DNA of 64,000 nucleotides, from contig MU270029.1 in the NCBI GenBank assembly GCA_021432635.1, positions 1,032,844 to 1,096,843 on the forward strand. The letters run 5' to 3'. The notes beneath the pieces are model-generated. The model was not told the origin of the DNA. It worked only from the letters and a program-made list of their open reading frames with translations, and searched no databases. Made by a program: the position numbers and the translations under genes. Shown here piece after piece: positions 53,837 to 64,000 of this stretch. The number at the start of each line of letters is the position of its first letter. The first letter of the stretch is position 1. Source of the DNA: Thozetella sp. PMI_491 (taxonomy: Eukaryota; Ascomycota; Sordariomycetes; Chaetosphaeriales; Chaetosphaeriaceae).

Positions 53837-54804
53837 ATGTATCCCAAGCTATACCGAGATTATTCTCCGATCAAGAGCTCTACAGATGATGATCGAGAGA
53901 GCGATTCATTTCTTCCTCGGGATGCCACTGGCCGTGGGGACGACGACCGTTCTTCGCGGTTTAGGACACTGCGGGGGTATCTCTGGCCTCTGTTCTTTAC
54001 CTCCATCAATATTCTTCTCACCGCCACGACGGCTGGGTTGCTAGTCGCTAGAAATCTGGGCTGTGACTGTAGCGAGAAGGCACTAAACACTTATTGTAAG
54101 GACACTTGCTATCTCATTTATCGCCCGCATGGTTACCGACCTGACTTCGAAACATCTTTATAGCACCGGTGTACGACAAAATCGATATTAGCATGCATGA
54201 AGTACACTTTAACAACACGTTCTGGGTGGATGCTGTCCCGTCCATCTACCAGAAGCGACCTAGCCCAGAGGTAGATATGGCATGGGGGCGCATATCTGAT
54301 ACACACGGCCTTCGACTTACGGAAGAAGAACTTATCAAGATGGGAAAAGACCCTGAGAGCGTCTGGCCTTGGCCCGCTGGGACAGATGGCTATCAAGGAG
54401 CGGAACCTACATATGCCGGCTTGATCGATGTCTTTCACCAAACCCACTGCTTGGACATGCTTCGACGCACGGCCTGGCCGGAGTACTACGGCGACCTCAA
54501 GGCCATATATAGCAACATGACGTTCCCGTTCGAAGACCATCTCTTGCACTGCCAATACCTTCTTCTCAACGTTATAACCTGCCACGCCGACGTGGAGGTA
54601 GCGACCTTTCACAAGATCAAGGGTTTCAAGGGCCCGTTTGTGAACTTTGAGATGGACCGGAAGTGTAGAAGCTTCAGCGATATCCTTTCTTGGAAAGAGG
54701 AAAATCAGGTTGAGCCAGATGACCGGTTCTTTGAGACCCCTGAAGGAATTGTGCAGCTAGAGGCTGTAGGGCTAGCTCTGCCTTACCCTCAACAGAAAGT
54801 TTAG
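53837..54804 (+). CDS. UstYa-family (DUF3328) oxidase
   Basis: Exons 53837-54095 and 54164-54804 (68-base intron) give 299 residues. The upstream frame opens with TTG, so ATG 53837 (MYPKLYRDY) is the start. One transmembrane segment lies at about residues 49-71 (LWPLFFTSINILLTATTAGL), preceded by Arg residues, so the rest faces the secretory lumen. The two diagnostic HxxHC motifs are present: HQTHC (178-182) and HLLHC (212-216), the latter followed by QYLLLNVITCHAD. In ustiloxin and related pathways such proteins catalyse oxidative cyclisation of peptide side chains in the secretory pathway, and genome mining treats them as markers of fungal RiPP clusters, although some act in other clusters. 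Divergent orientation beside a repeat precursor is strong context. One NxT site (SNMT) may be glycosylated. Confidence 0.93.
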
Positions 54805-54854
54805 CAAGGTTTGGGGGGGTGGTTGCACTGCTTATTCGACAATAACTGTTAAAG

Positions 54855-54872
54855 AGAGAGAGAGAGAAAGGC
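54855..54872 (+). repeat. GA microsatellite
   Basis: A short (GA)n tract, AGAGAGAGAGAGAGAAAG-like, lies in the 3' region of the UstYa gene. No function inferred. Confidence 0.75.
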
Positions 54873-55081
54873 TGCTTGACGGAAATTTCTTAGTAGTTAA
54901 ACATGGGATGTCCGTGGTGTATACTTGGCTTGAGCTGGGCACGAGATAAACTTTTTCAACAATGAAACTCCTGGAAGATCTAAGACGCCCAACTGTCCAG
55001 TCTCAATAGATGGCACTCAAAGGATGAAATGACCTCGTCTAGTAATTTATTTTGTGAGTGCATCAAAGACCATGCTCCTAC

Positions 55082-56773
55082 TCAAGCTCCAAGTTTGAAA
55101 CCTCCGGTGTTGAGCAACGTAAAGACTCCATCCGGGTCGTAGGCTGTGCGAATCTCCTTCGCTCTCGCGACATTGTCCTGGTTCATGCCGGCAAATGGAT
55201 CTTGCCATTCCCCAGCATCGCCCATATAAATAAAGTCATTTGCGAGGCCCTTTAGCTGGTTGAACTCGTGCATACGGGTAATGAGGTTCTGGGACCAGGA
55301 GGTAACGCGAGCATCGTCAGCCTCGTTGGCCCAGCCCGTTGAGAGTTGGAAGACTAGGGACTTTGTTAGCAGACAGAAGAAGTGTTAGCGGATGGGTTCT
55401 TACTAATTAGATTTTCACTGTCATCGAGTCCCCACATGTTACCGATACCGTTGGTCTTGGCGACGTGGGCGGCGCTCGCGGGAGCAGCGTTCAGGACGAA
55501 GCTAGGAAAGAGGCCCTCGACATCGGCAATCTCTTCGAGGCAGGTCTTCCAGATCTGAAAAAACTGGAAGATCTGATCGGCATCTAGCTTCATGGTCTTG
55601 TGGCTGAACATAACACTATTCCATCAAGTTAGACTCTTGGCTTGTGGAGCTTTACGTCATCAACGGATACGGGGCCCAGATAGAGCTCACCGGAACATCT
55701 GGTTTGGTGTGTCGAACTGATTGTGCCAATCCGTCGTGTTCATGATCCTGTTCAAAGCGAGGGTGCTTGGTAGTGCTGTGAAGTTTTCGAAGCGGGCTGG
55801 GGGCGAAACCTCGCTCTGCTCTGTACCCCAGAGGCTAGCCGAAGCCTCTTTGGTAGTGAGGTTATATCCGATGTTGAAAACAGCACCAGCGGCAATATCG
55901 GATGTCGTGCTCGAGATAAAGTCACAAACGGCTTTGATATAACCTTGAATTTGATCCTCGGCAAAGTTCTGGATGGTGGTTGACATGGGCCCCTGGTCGA
56001 ATGCTTGGAATTTGAAGTTGGTGACTACGCCAAAGTTATTGGCTCCGCCCTTCAGTGCCCAGAACAGATCTCGGTTGGTTGAGTTGTCGGCAACGACCCG
56101 GGTACCGTTTCCGAGAACGACATCGTAGCTGAGGACGGTGTCTATAACGTAGCCGTACTTGTTGTTCCAGTAATGCCAGCCGCCAATCAGACTCAAACCG
56201 GGTACGCCGATGGTTTTCAGCCGACCGCCAACGCAGTACAAACCGTAGGGTTGTAGGGCGCCGTAAACGTCAGCCCACCGCGCACCTGGGCCAACATCAA
56301 TCGTCTTGCTGCTGGTGTCGACATCAAGCTGTACAATTCCGTTCAGAGCAAGGAGGACGCCGTTGTCTATGTTGTTCGAGCCGGGGAACTTGCGCCACAG
56401 TTAGTATTTTTTGACGCAAAGTAGAGCGCGGGAGCAATTCCGGGAAACTGGTTACATTCATATGGCCTCCTCCCCTGACAGCAAATGGGGTTTGGGTATC
56501 ATGGATGATTTTGAGAGCAGTGGCGACTTGGCTAGCCTCGGTAGGTAAGAAAATACAGGCAGGGCTTTGGTCGCTTCGGACATCCCAGTACTCGATTCGC
56601 TCGGCGCTGTAATTCCCAGAGTCCGGAGTCAGAACCAACTCCCCGAACTCAGACCCTAGCTGGGTGCAAGCCGCCTGAACAGATTCTGCAGTGCAATTCG
56701 TCTGTCGTGTGTGCGGCGTTGATGCTGACACTAGGCCTGCGGTAACAACCGAGGAGAGGAACTGAGTGCGCAT
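55082..56773 (-). CDS. Secreted FAD-linked oxidase, berberine-bridge type
   Basis: Exons (minus) 56773-56456, 56388-55691, 55615-55404 and 55353-55082 give 499 residues. The frame upstream opens only with TTG; ATG 56773 begins a signal peptide (MRTQFLSSVVTAGLVSA). The PCMH-type FAD domain has the RGGGHMN motif with His104, the usual covalent FAD attachment residue, and continues FPGSNN, VGPGARW, GLSLIGG and GNGTRVV. The C terminus has the BBE domain signature: NQDNVARAKEIR followed by YDPDGVF. Several NxT/NxS sites suggest glycosylation. Such enzymes oxidise sugars, alcohols, amines or natural-product intermediates outside the cell or in the secretory lumen. It is convergent with and only about 280 bases from the UstYa gene, so it could oxidise the same peptide; that is inference. 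Confidence 0.92.
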
Positions 56774-59409
56774 TTTTGGAGGACACGATGTCAAAGTGTC
56801 TGAACCGCGGGTTGAGAGTTAGAAGACGAAGAGCAGGAGACCTGAGCAGGTAAAAACACTCCAATATATAATATCACGACTAGGGCTAGCGTGCCTAGTC
56901 TGTTGCTGCCCTACAATATCACCAACGTTGGGTGGAGAAAATGCAGCGCAGCACAGCCCTATACACCGGGTAGCAGACCATAGCCTCGGAACGTGCAGCG
57001 ATACGGCATCATGAGGATTTAAGCGGGGCACGGCCGATCTGTAATCTCTCCGATCGCAAGAAGCTCCTTGCCTTGTGGGTCGGCGCTTGGTTTACTGGGT
57101 TCTTTGCGGGAACCATGAAGGTTACATTACAGTCCCCTAAGCTTATGCTACAGCCGTACCAACCTCAACCTCTTTGCTTCGTCAGAAAAGAGTGTTTGTG
57201 ACTCGAATATGTCGCAAGAGTAGATATTCAGAGGCTACTACGCATCCAGCGCAATGGCCAAATTGACGTGATCATAATTATTGGGTAGCCGTCATCCCTT
57301 GATTGACAGACGAACTACATCTACGTGTTTGTGCAAGCCACAGCTAGTCTCGTCTTGGGCTGGCCGCGGAAGCTTCGGGGTCGTGTTCGGTGCCGTCCAC
57401 GCAAGGTATGGGGTGGAAGTAACCGGGGTGCATGCTGTGTGGTCGGTGAATACCATCAGAACCCTGGACGGGAAGCACGGGTCATATTCCACCAACGAGA
57501 GCGAATGGGAACGCGTGAATAGGAAGGGGGCTTCAAGTGGTGACGCAATTTAGGTGAAGCGGCTTTTCGACGGGCTCCGAGAAGGGGGCAGTATAGACGA
57601 GCCACGCCAACGGGAGAGCGAGAGCGAGAGCGAGTGCGGGTAACACCGCGACTCATTGCCGCGTGTGAAGTGTCTTGGCAGGGGGTTGCCCGGCATGGGC
57701 ATGGCAATACGACCTCCACCAGTCGCAAGTTTTCAGAGATATAAAATGTGTAACAGAGCTGATAGAAATCTATCAATCAATGGGATATTCGGACATTAGG
57801 ACAATTCGCAGTTTACCTTTACCTCGGCTATTGTAGCATAGGATAGAGAATTGTAATGCTTGTGGTGCTCGGATTGCTACATGTGACACCAAAACTAAAC
57901 TGCAAATCGAATAAAAAAGGGTTATGTAGGACATATGGAAACAGAAAGATAATTAAATGATATAAGTCACGCATCCTCTGGCCGAAGATTACTGATGACT
58001 TTCCTGACATTGACCATAGCCGCTCAAGCAGCGACCTGGATCTAGGCTTTATAGTGTCGGATTCTGCTCATCTGTAGAGGCTCCACCCCCAACAAGTCGA
58101 TCGATGTCCGTGCATTTCCATGGATTTAACCCACTTCGTAAAAGGTCCCTAGGTACGAATACGGACTACGGCAGTGTGGAGTTGTCTAAGGTACCTTGCC
58201 AGTATGCCGGGGTCTCGGCAAACAACAAACCCAGAGTGGTTGTTGCATGTCTCTGGGATGTGAGGCAGACCCCTCTACTCCCAATTGCTGCAGGTATTTT
58301 CAATGCCTGACTCCCCTCTTTCAATGAGGTCTCCAGCGAGCCAGGACCCGCTAGCAAAGAGAGACGGCGTCGATTAAGAAAATATTTTTACTCAGCGAAA
58401 CCTTTGCTCAGTCCCGTGTTATCATTAGATGTAGTAATGAGGACCTGTCGGTTACGGATCTGGACACGATACAGGCTATCCCTGCGCGGTAGGGCAGGCT
58501 CTGAAATATAACCTTACCATCCCTCGGAATTTCCCGACATGTGACTTGAGGATCTCCATTTGGCCGTGCTGTTAGTTCTTTGCAGTCCTTGTCTATGTAA
58601 CCACCGTGACCCAGATTGATGGAAATTAAGTCATAAAAATGCATGATACAGGTTACTCGGGTAGAATTCACAACAAGGATGGCAAGTGCTGTAGCACGGC
58701 TCAACGACTTGTTAGAGATGAATGAAAGTCGGCTTCAAGGAAAGTAGGCACCTTACCTATGGAGGAAGGCTGTCTGTGCAGCCAAAGCAGCGGAGTTATC
58801 GCCACATATTATGGCGAACCTGCTACCTTGTTCGTAGTTCCAAAGTACTCAGAGGGAGACCTGCTAGATTACTTTGAGTTATATAAACTTCCAGCACAGA
58901 CTTGAAAAGCGGAAGCTGGCCTACTACGATATGGATGAGAGAGGGAGGTGACTAGCCTAATGTAAAAGGAACGTCGCCTGCGGGGTCGGATGCAGACGGA
59001 TGCACTGCAACTCGCGTTACGGGCATCTTACAGGAAAACGCCTATCTAAATGCATCGCATCCCGTTTTAGGAGCCATAATACTACCGCGAATACTGCAGG
59101 GCTGCCGTATAGACGACTAGTGAACGCTAAAAAGTGTCTCGGGTATGCACAATATAGACTAGCGCTTACAGAAACGGAGCTATCTAGAGAGGCATTCGCC
59201 AGCGAGCCGAAAGATGCAGGATGCGTCGTATAAAGAGCCACTTGCGAGTATCGCAGGTCAAAGACTAGTGCCCAATTTTGCCACGCGGCCAGCATGTACA
59301 GCCCAGAGCGCCTTACTCTTCAGTCATTTTTATGAAGCAGCAGAAAGGCGAAGTCGACTGCTTTGTAAAGGGACTCAGTCAAAAAATAAAAAAAAAAAAT
59401 AAAAAAAAA
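56774..59409. other. Gene-free region of 2.6 kb
   Basis: No gene could be supported on either strand. A TATA-like run at 56861-56873 is suitable for the FAD oxidase. An irregular GAGAGC-rich tract is at 57610-57632. Minus-strand ORFs near 58408-58760 have cysteines but no start ATG or clear splice structure. Stretches near 57820-57960 and 58990-59200 are AT-rich. Confidence 0.4.
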
Positions 59410-59410
59410 A
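59386..59410 (+). repeat. Poly-A tract
   Basis: A run of nine As, a T and ten As directly before the ATG at 59410. It makes the local frame prone to length variation and explains the Lys-rich reading upstream of that ATG. Confidence 0.85.
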
Positions 59411-60183
59411 TGATCACCAGCTTGGAACTACCATCCGACGGTTACGAAAATGTCTTTTTCGCAGCTATATTTGTCTTGCTCGCCTTACGCTTGGGAACGC
59501 ATCTTGCCAGATTGATCCTCACGAAAGCCGCGCCGAGGCTTCTGAAGCAGCCACATGACCGCCAGCTCCAATTTTGCACAGTAATACCTCTATTCTTCCT
59601 TCGGATGACCATCGCTGTCCTACTGGCGGAGAATGAGTTTGCCAGCCTCGACCAAAGCGGGAGGATAAAGACCACCGCAGAGCTGGACTACCAACTTCAG
59701 CTCTGCTACGGAGTCGCTATGGGATATCTGTTTGAACTTCTCATCGTCCGACTGCCCTTTGTCAGGGTAATTCACCACCTGCTGGCAATTGGCGTGATCT
59801 ACGCATTCCATGAGAAACGACGGACGTGGAGCTGCCAGGCGAGAACCAATTTACACTACATTCCCGCGCTCATGAGCATTTACGGCCAAGGACCTTTTGA
59901 CATTGGAATGGAAGGTGTTCGACTATTATACTACGGATCAGGCCACGAAAAGGGTCCGATGAGTCGTAACCTGATGAAGTTGCTGATTGGTTTGGCGTGG
60001 GTCAGTATGGCTCTGCAGTGGTCCTCGGCATCCATACATGTCATAAGAAACCACGCATCAATATTCGAGCCGTTGACAGCTATAGAGAGGGTCGCGTACC
60101 CATGCATTCTGCTCTACTGGGGTTGCATGGAATGGATTGCTACTAGTTATATCACCGGCCTGTCTCGTAAATATTTACGATAA
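59410..60183 (+). CDS. Multi-span membrane protein, TLC-domain-like
   Basis: A single-exon gene of 257 residues from ATG 59410 (MITSLELPSDGYENVFF). The frame is open further upstream to an earlier ATG at 59332, but that would add a run of Lys encoded by a poly-A tract, so I prefer the later start. At least five hydrophobic segments are seen (NVFFAAIFVLLALRLG, FCTVIPLFFLRMTIAVLL, LCYGVAMGYLFELLIV, LLAIGVIYAF, and MKLLIGLAWVSMALQW with CILLYWGCMEWIA). A conserved-looking His-His pair in RVIHHLLAIG resembles the motif of TLC (TRAM-LAG1-CLN8) proteins, but the ceramide synthase signature is not complete. It lies between the FAD oxidase and the Zn2Cys6 regulator and could belong to the RiPP cluster; this is uncertain. 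Confidence 0.62.
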   Translation: MITSLELPSDGYENVFFAAIFVLLALRLGTHLARLILTKAAPRLLKQPHDRQLQFCTVIPLFFLRMTIAVLLAENEFASLDQSGRIKTTAELDYQLQLCYGVAMGYLFELLIVRLPFVRVIHHLLAIGVIYAFHEKRRTWSCQARTNLHYIPALMSIYGQGPFDIGMEGVRLLYYGSGHEKGPMSRNLMKLLIGLAWVSMALQWSSASIHVIRNHASIFEPLTAIERVAYPCILLYWGCMEWIATSYITGLSRKYLR

Positions 60184-60480
60184 GTCGAAAAGGATGATTC
60201 GCAAGTATACATGGAGAGTGACTAATGGGCTGGGAGCTGGGGGCGGCTCGCAAGATAGATGCCCACCATACCTTAGAAACTACCATAAACCTTGCCTGTA
60301 TCTCGCTTAAAATGGAGTATTCACCCTGCACTGGCCGTGTGTAATGCCGTGCAGGCATTTTCCGAAACAAGCTCTAAGCTTACGCGAGATGACGTTTACA
60401 AGACTGACGTGCAGCATGCCCAGAAGGTAAGAACCGGGCTTCTCTACTTCGTCGGCAAAAAATCCGCAGTCGAGTAAGCA

Positions 60481-62934
60481 TCAGAGATGCTCTATACCGT
60501 ACATATTTGCCTCCTGGATGAAACCCCCACTAGCGTCTGAGATGTACCAGTCCAGCCAGGATGAGGGTAAGATGTTAACACCACCATCCAGCTCCGTCGC
60601 AGGAGTGATTAACCCAGGCTCCAAGGTGGAGGTAGAGGGAATCGCGCCCTGAGATGAGCGGATATCTGGTGCGCCTATGTGCGCATCTCGTGATAAATCG
60701 GAACTCAGATTCGTAACAAGTCCGCCGGCCGCGCCGCCTTCCAGGAGCTCTGTTATAGTCATTGGCCGCAGCCCGTGTGCCTCTCTAGCCCTGGTATCCT
60801 CCGGAACCGCCAGTTGTTGCTCGTGATCTAAATCGCTCGCGGTTTGCGCGTCAAGTTGTGCTTTAATTATATCCCTGCTTCGACGTATACCCGGCGTCTG
60901 AGAGCATTCAACCTCCATCATCTTCAGCGTCGTTGCTAGCCGCTCGATAGCGGCAGCAGACACTTGAGGGTCGGGATGTCGAACCTGCTGCACCTCGATC
61001 GTGGCTGCAGTATAGACGCAGTAAGATGTCAAATAGGTTTGGTTGCGGAACCAGAATGTGCGGCCATAGGCACGGAAGAATGCATTCACCTTGATAGCTT
61101 CTTCCGTACACACTTTGTACGCGAGGTGGAAAAGGGCGTCCTCGGGAGCACCAGTGGAAATTACTGAAGGGATGCGAAAGAAGGGCCGATAAAGAAGGAT
61201 CAGGGACGTATGGTACAGAATGCTGTGCGTGGTCAGCGGGATTTCCATGCAAATGAGGGTAGTCGGAGCGTACTTGAGTGAGAAAACATGAGGCGGTGGA
61301 CAGGAGGGCAATGAGTCGATATCATCCACGCGGATGTAGCTCGGTAGGCCTTGATGAAACGATCTGAACTTCTTTTCCAGTGCCGATACCGTCTCCGTAT
61401 CGAGATTCACGACCCTTCGATTGTATATGGTGTTATACATTTCGTGGATCAACTTGTAACTATTAGCGAACACAATGAAAACACCACTCGGACTCAGTAT
61501 CACTCACCTTGGATTGTTCACCAAAGTGTGAGAACGTGGTTGTATTGTAGCTTGGTGTTGGTGGATAGTGAGTCTCTGGGTCCTTTTCCAAGTAAAATGG
61601 GAACCAATCCTCCAAGTCGTCAGAATTATCGACTATAGAGTCAGAAACGATATCTTGTCATCGTGCATAGAAAGGGCTACTAACATAATGACAAAGGAGA
61701 GTAGGGTATGTCAGTCAACGTTGGTGGACGACCAAGGGTTAAACTAATTGACCTAAACCTCTGTTAGCCTGTAGATCGTTAGTTGAGTTGCGAGTTGGTT
61801 CCTACTTGTCCCAGGCATAGGCAGATATGTAGAGCCGCTTCCGGACCTCCAAGTCGTCGGGCTCCAACTTTTCAAGCAATTCAACTCCGGCCTTAGGTAG
61901 GTGGAAGCCCAAATGCTGTAGCATTCGGATAGCCTGGCGAACAGGTTAGACATAAAGACTCATAGCACTAAAATCCAATCTCACCATCCCTGTGTATAGC
62001 CATCCCTGGCTGTTCTTTCCGAGCGCGCACTGACGACCTCCTAGAATGAGGAGCCCTTGAATGGTAGGAATCTGAGGCCTCTCAAGCTCTATCTCTTTGA
62101 GAAGCAGCAGCTTGGCCTTCTGGAGGAAGAACTCGCCGCGATCAAACATTGCAAACCTGGGGTCGTCTTGTCGCGTGTGCCGGCAAGCGTGGGCGTATAT
62201 AACGTTTAGGAGAAAAGGGGAGAAGTAAGGGCCACCAAGGACCATGTCTCGAGTGAAGCCTGGCGAGAAATCAGGACTGAGAATTCAATTGGAAGGGAAT
62301 GCACCTACAGCGGCGATAAACGCAGTTGTGCAGAGGAGCTTGCCAAGTCCAGTATATCTGAAGCAGTGTCGATGCACTATCTGCATCTAGCTCGGTACTA
62401 GAGCGCAGATTCGCATAGATGGCTCGGTCCCAGGATTTCTGGAACCTTGCATTGGAGAGCAGCCATTTTCGATGGTATGCTTCATTGGCTGTGGCTTTGG
62501 AAGCCGCCTCTTGAGTTTCCTGCGTCTGGGATGGAGCAACATGGAATCTCGAGGTCGCGCCGTAGTATTGCACCTACTCCAGGAATCGGTAAGCAGATGA
62601 ATGATGATGGACGGGAAGGACATACACTCCCATTCTCGTCCACACTCAGGCTCGGCGTCGTTCCCTCCGTCTCCGGGGCCAAAGCCACTGTATGGTCAAT
62701 GGAGTTCTGGCGGTCTCTAGCCGAGGCCCGTAATGCCTCCTGCAGCTCGGCCACCCTTGCTTCGGATCGCCCCAAGGCGTTGGATAGACGGGAAAGAGAT
62801 GCATCCGGCGCCGCGTAGGAGCAGGTCTCACGGCATCGCTTGCAGGCGTCGCATGTCGGCTTCTTTCCGTCACATCGCACCTTTCGCCTTCGGCAAACAA
62901 GGCACGACAACCCGTACTTCCGGCTCGTGCTCAT
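60481..62934 (-). CDS. Zn2Cys6 transcription factor
   Basis: Exons (minus) 62934-62626, 62573-62309, 62259-61985, 61933-61806, 61752-61685, 61632-61508 and 61452-60481 give 713 residues with all joins in frame. The binuclear cluster uses C11, C14, C21, C28, C31 and C38 and is followed by a coiled-coil-like stretch (SEARVAELQEALRAS). The fungal-specific transcription factor domain follows, recognised by VQYYGATSRFH, GGPYFSPFLLN, YAHACRH, GWLYTGMA, AWDKSISLTLGRPP and IPYSPLSL. The start is the ATG right before the zinc cluster. It lies at the right end of the candidate RiPP region and may be the pathway regulator, though Zn2Cys6 genes are common. The seven exons include a 68-base one. Confidence 0.92.
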
Positions 62935-63868
62935 CGTCCTCTTCCACTCATTGTTGTCGTCGGTAAGATGCCGAGGGGAAGTGGGAACGGGGGCGTCAGA
63001 CTAAAAATATGCCCGAACTATTGCCGCGTCTTACGGTCTCGCTAGCCTGTCCGCGTAGGGGGATAACAGGCTTTCGGTCCTCGCCCTTCTACGCACAGGC
63101 CATTACTTCTTAGCGCTGACAGGCCAGGCACCTTACAAAACAAGCAGCTTGCTTTTAAGGACGTTAAGGTACAGTGCATATATATTACGGAGCTGTTTCA
63201 AGTTCCATGGGTTATTAGACACTATCAAATACGGCTGTGACGGTGTCGGTAAAGTCAAATTCGAAAGCCGCAGTTATCATATTTTAAATAGCGTAATGCT
63301 TCTGCGTCAGACATTTTAAGGTAAAGTCTCTGTCTCCTGAAACACTACGCTGGGTTTGCTATCTTCTATAAAGGCTGATACATCTACGAAGCCCTAGGAG
63401 CCCTTAATAGAGCATTTACCTGGAGCTTATGTTATATTCCTCACAGGCTGATCACAAAGAATCAGACTCTACAATTTCCGGCTATGTAGAGTATTTTTGA
63501 AAAACTAGCTAGTCATAGGGATCGTAAGAAGGCCATCGATTCACCTAAATAATCCTACAGAACTTTAACAGCCTACACTGCGGCCCGTTTTTTCGCCCTA
63601 AAAGGCTAGCCTGGAGCTTGTACATATATTAGACCATTAGCTAAGAGAATATTCTTCCAAGCTCTGACATCTGCATTAGACCATGCAGCTTATAGACGAT
63701 TTACGAATTTAACAGTAGCACCACGAGACGTGCCGATTGAGTCTGACAAATCGCCATGTTCGCGGAAAATTAGATAATCCACCCACATTTAAATTTTATA
63801 ACCTTGCAGACCACCTGGAAGGTGTATATAACAGTACATATATAATAGGAGGGGGGGTGGGGAGGCGG
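62935..63868. other. AT-rich tract, probably decayed repeat
   Basis: The first 100 bases are the regulator promoter. From about 63100 to 63860 the sequence is AT-rich, rich in TATA and TAGA words, and has only one 63-codon ORF without content. This is the composition expected of repeats altered by repeat-induced point mutation. Confidence 0.45.
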
Positions 63869-64000
63869 CTAAAGATGAAATTGCAGCTGCTTCACCACCG
63901 CCTCATGCCCTCGCCCGGCAGCATATAAAAGCGCCGTCCATCCATTGTTATCCTTTGTGTCTGGGTCGACCCGGCCGGTATCAAGCAGCTGCTTCACCAC
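63869..64000 (-). CDS. Ankyrin-repeat protein, 3' end only
   Basis: Forty-four codons, open from the window edge to TAG at 63871-63869, read ankyrin repeats: VVKQLLDTGRVDPDTKDNNG, then WTALLYAAGRGHEAVVKQL, then QFHL and stop. The DxxDNxGWTALxxAAxxGHxxVVKxLL pattern is textbook ankyrin. The reading ends only three or four residues after the VVKQL helix, where a next repeat would be expected, so the gene may be truncated or the array may have been cut by the adjacent AT-rich tract. In filamentous fungi such arrays often sit at the C terminus of NACHT or patatin-like proteins, but the N-terminal part is outside the window. Confidence 0.75.
   Translation of the reverse strand: MVKQLLDTGRVDPDTKDNNGWTALLYAAGRGHEAVVKQLQFHL

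Noticed and set aside
58408-58760. Possible small cysteine-containing protein on the minus strand
   Set aside because: The frame lacks an ATG, and trial splicing upstream runs into stops without giving a coherent protein.
1-64000. CRISPR arrays, bacterial operons, rRNA and tRNA genes
   Set aside because: No direct-repeat arrays with spacers, no ribosome binding sites, and no tRNA T-arm/anticodon arrangement were found by reading; a tRNA scan could still find one that I missed.

Overview
The window is nuclear DNA of a filamentous ascomycete (Pezizomycotina). The sequence shows genes split by short GT-AG introns of about 50-120 bases, ATG starts with no bacterial ribosome binding sites, and fungus-restricted families: Zn2Cys6 regulators with a fungal-specific regulatory domain, a 2EXR protein, UstYa/DUF3328, an HSP70-like ATPase, fungal nucleotidyltransferase-like proteins and small cysteine-rich secreted proteins. 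Several AT-rich gene-free tracts look like decayed repeats. A Sordariomycete is plausible, but no marker gene here proves it. All exon joins below were made by eye from splice signals and reading frame.

Layout. 0-12 kb: the 5' end of a coiled-coil gene, an HSP70-like ATPase, a secreted or anchored Gly/Asn repeat protein, a two-span membrane protein, and a divergent pair of large proteins of unknown function. 12-22 kb: a secreted alpha/beta hydrolase, a dual C2H2 plus Zn2Cys6 transcription factor, and, divergent from it, a metallo-beta-lactamase-fold hydrolase and an FAD monooxygenase; the last three look like a small catabolic or secondary-metabolism group. 22-26 kb: a 2EXR protein and two nucleotidyltransferase-like proteins. 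27-40 kb: a triple-AAA CbbX-like ATPase, a cysteine-rich secreted protein, an MSP1-like AAA ATPase divergent from an 866-residue membrane protein, and a small single-span protein. 42-51 kb: an effector-like secreted protein, a fungal protein of unknown function, an MFS transporter and a Ser/Thr-rich single-span surface protein.

The most interesting part is 52.3-62.9 kb. A minus-strand gene at 52390-52955, scattered over five tiny exons and not visible as one ORF, encodes a 116-residue secreted precursor with three copies of a 26-residue unit, the first two ending in Lys-Arg (Kex2) sites. It diverges from a UstYa-family (DUF3328) oxidase gene at 53837-54804, followed by a berberine-bridge-type FAD oxidase, a TLC-like membrane protein and a Zn2Cys6 regulator; an MFS transporter lies 4.4 kb beyond the precursor. 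This is the architecture of a dikaritin-type fungal RiPP cluster (ustiloxin, phomopsin, asperipin type). The repeat does not match any core I know, so I propose a possibly undescribed ribosomal peptide pathway.

The right end (62.9-64 kb) is AT-rich debris followed by the 3' end of an ankyrin-repeat gene running off the window.
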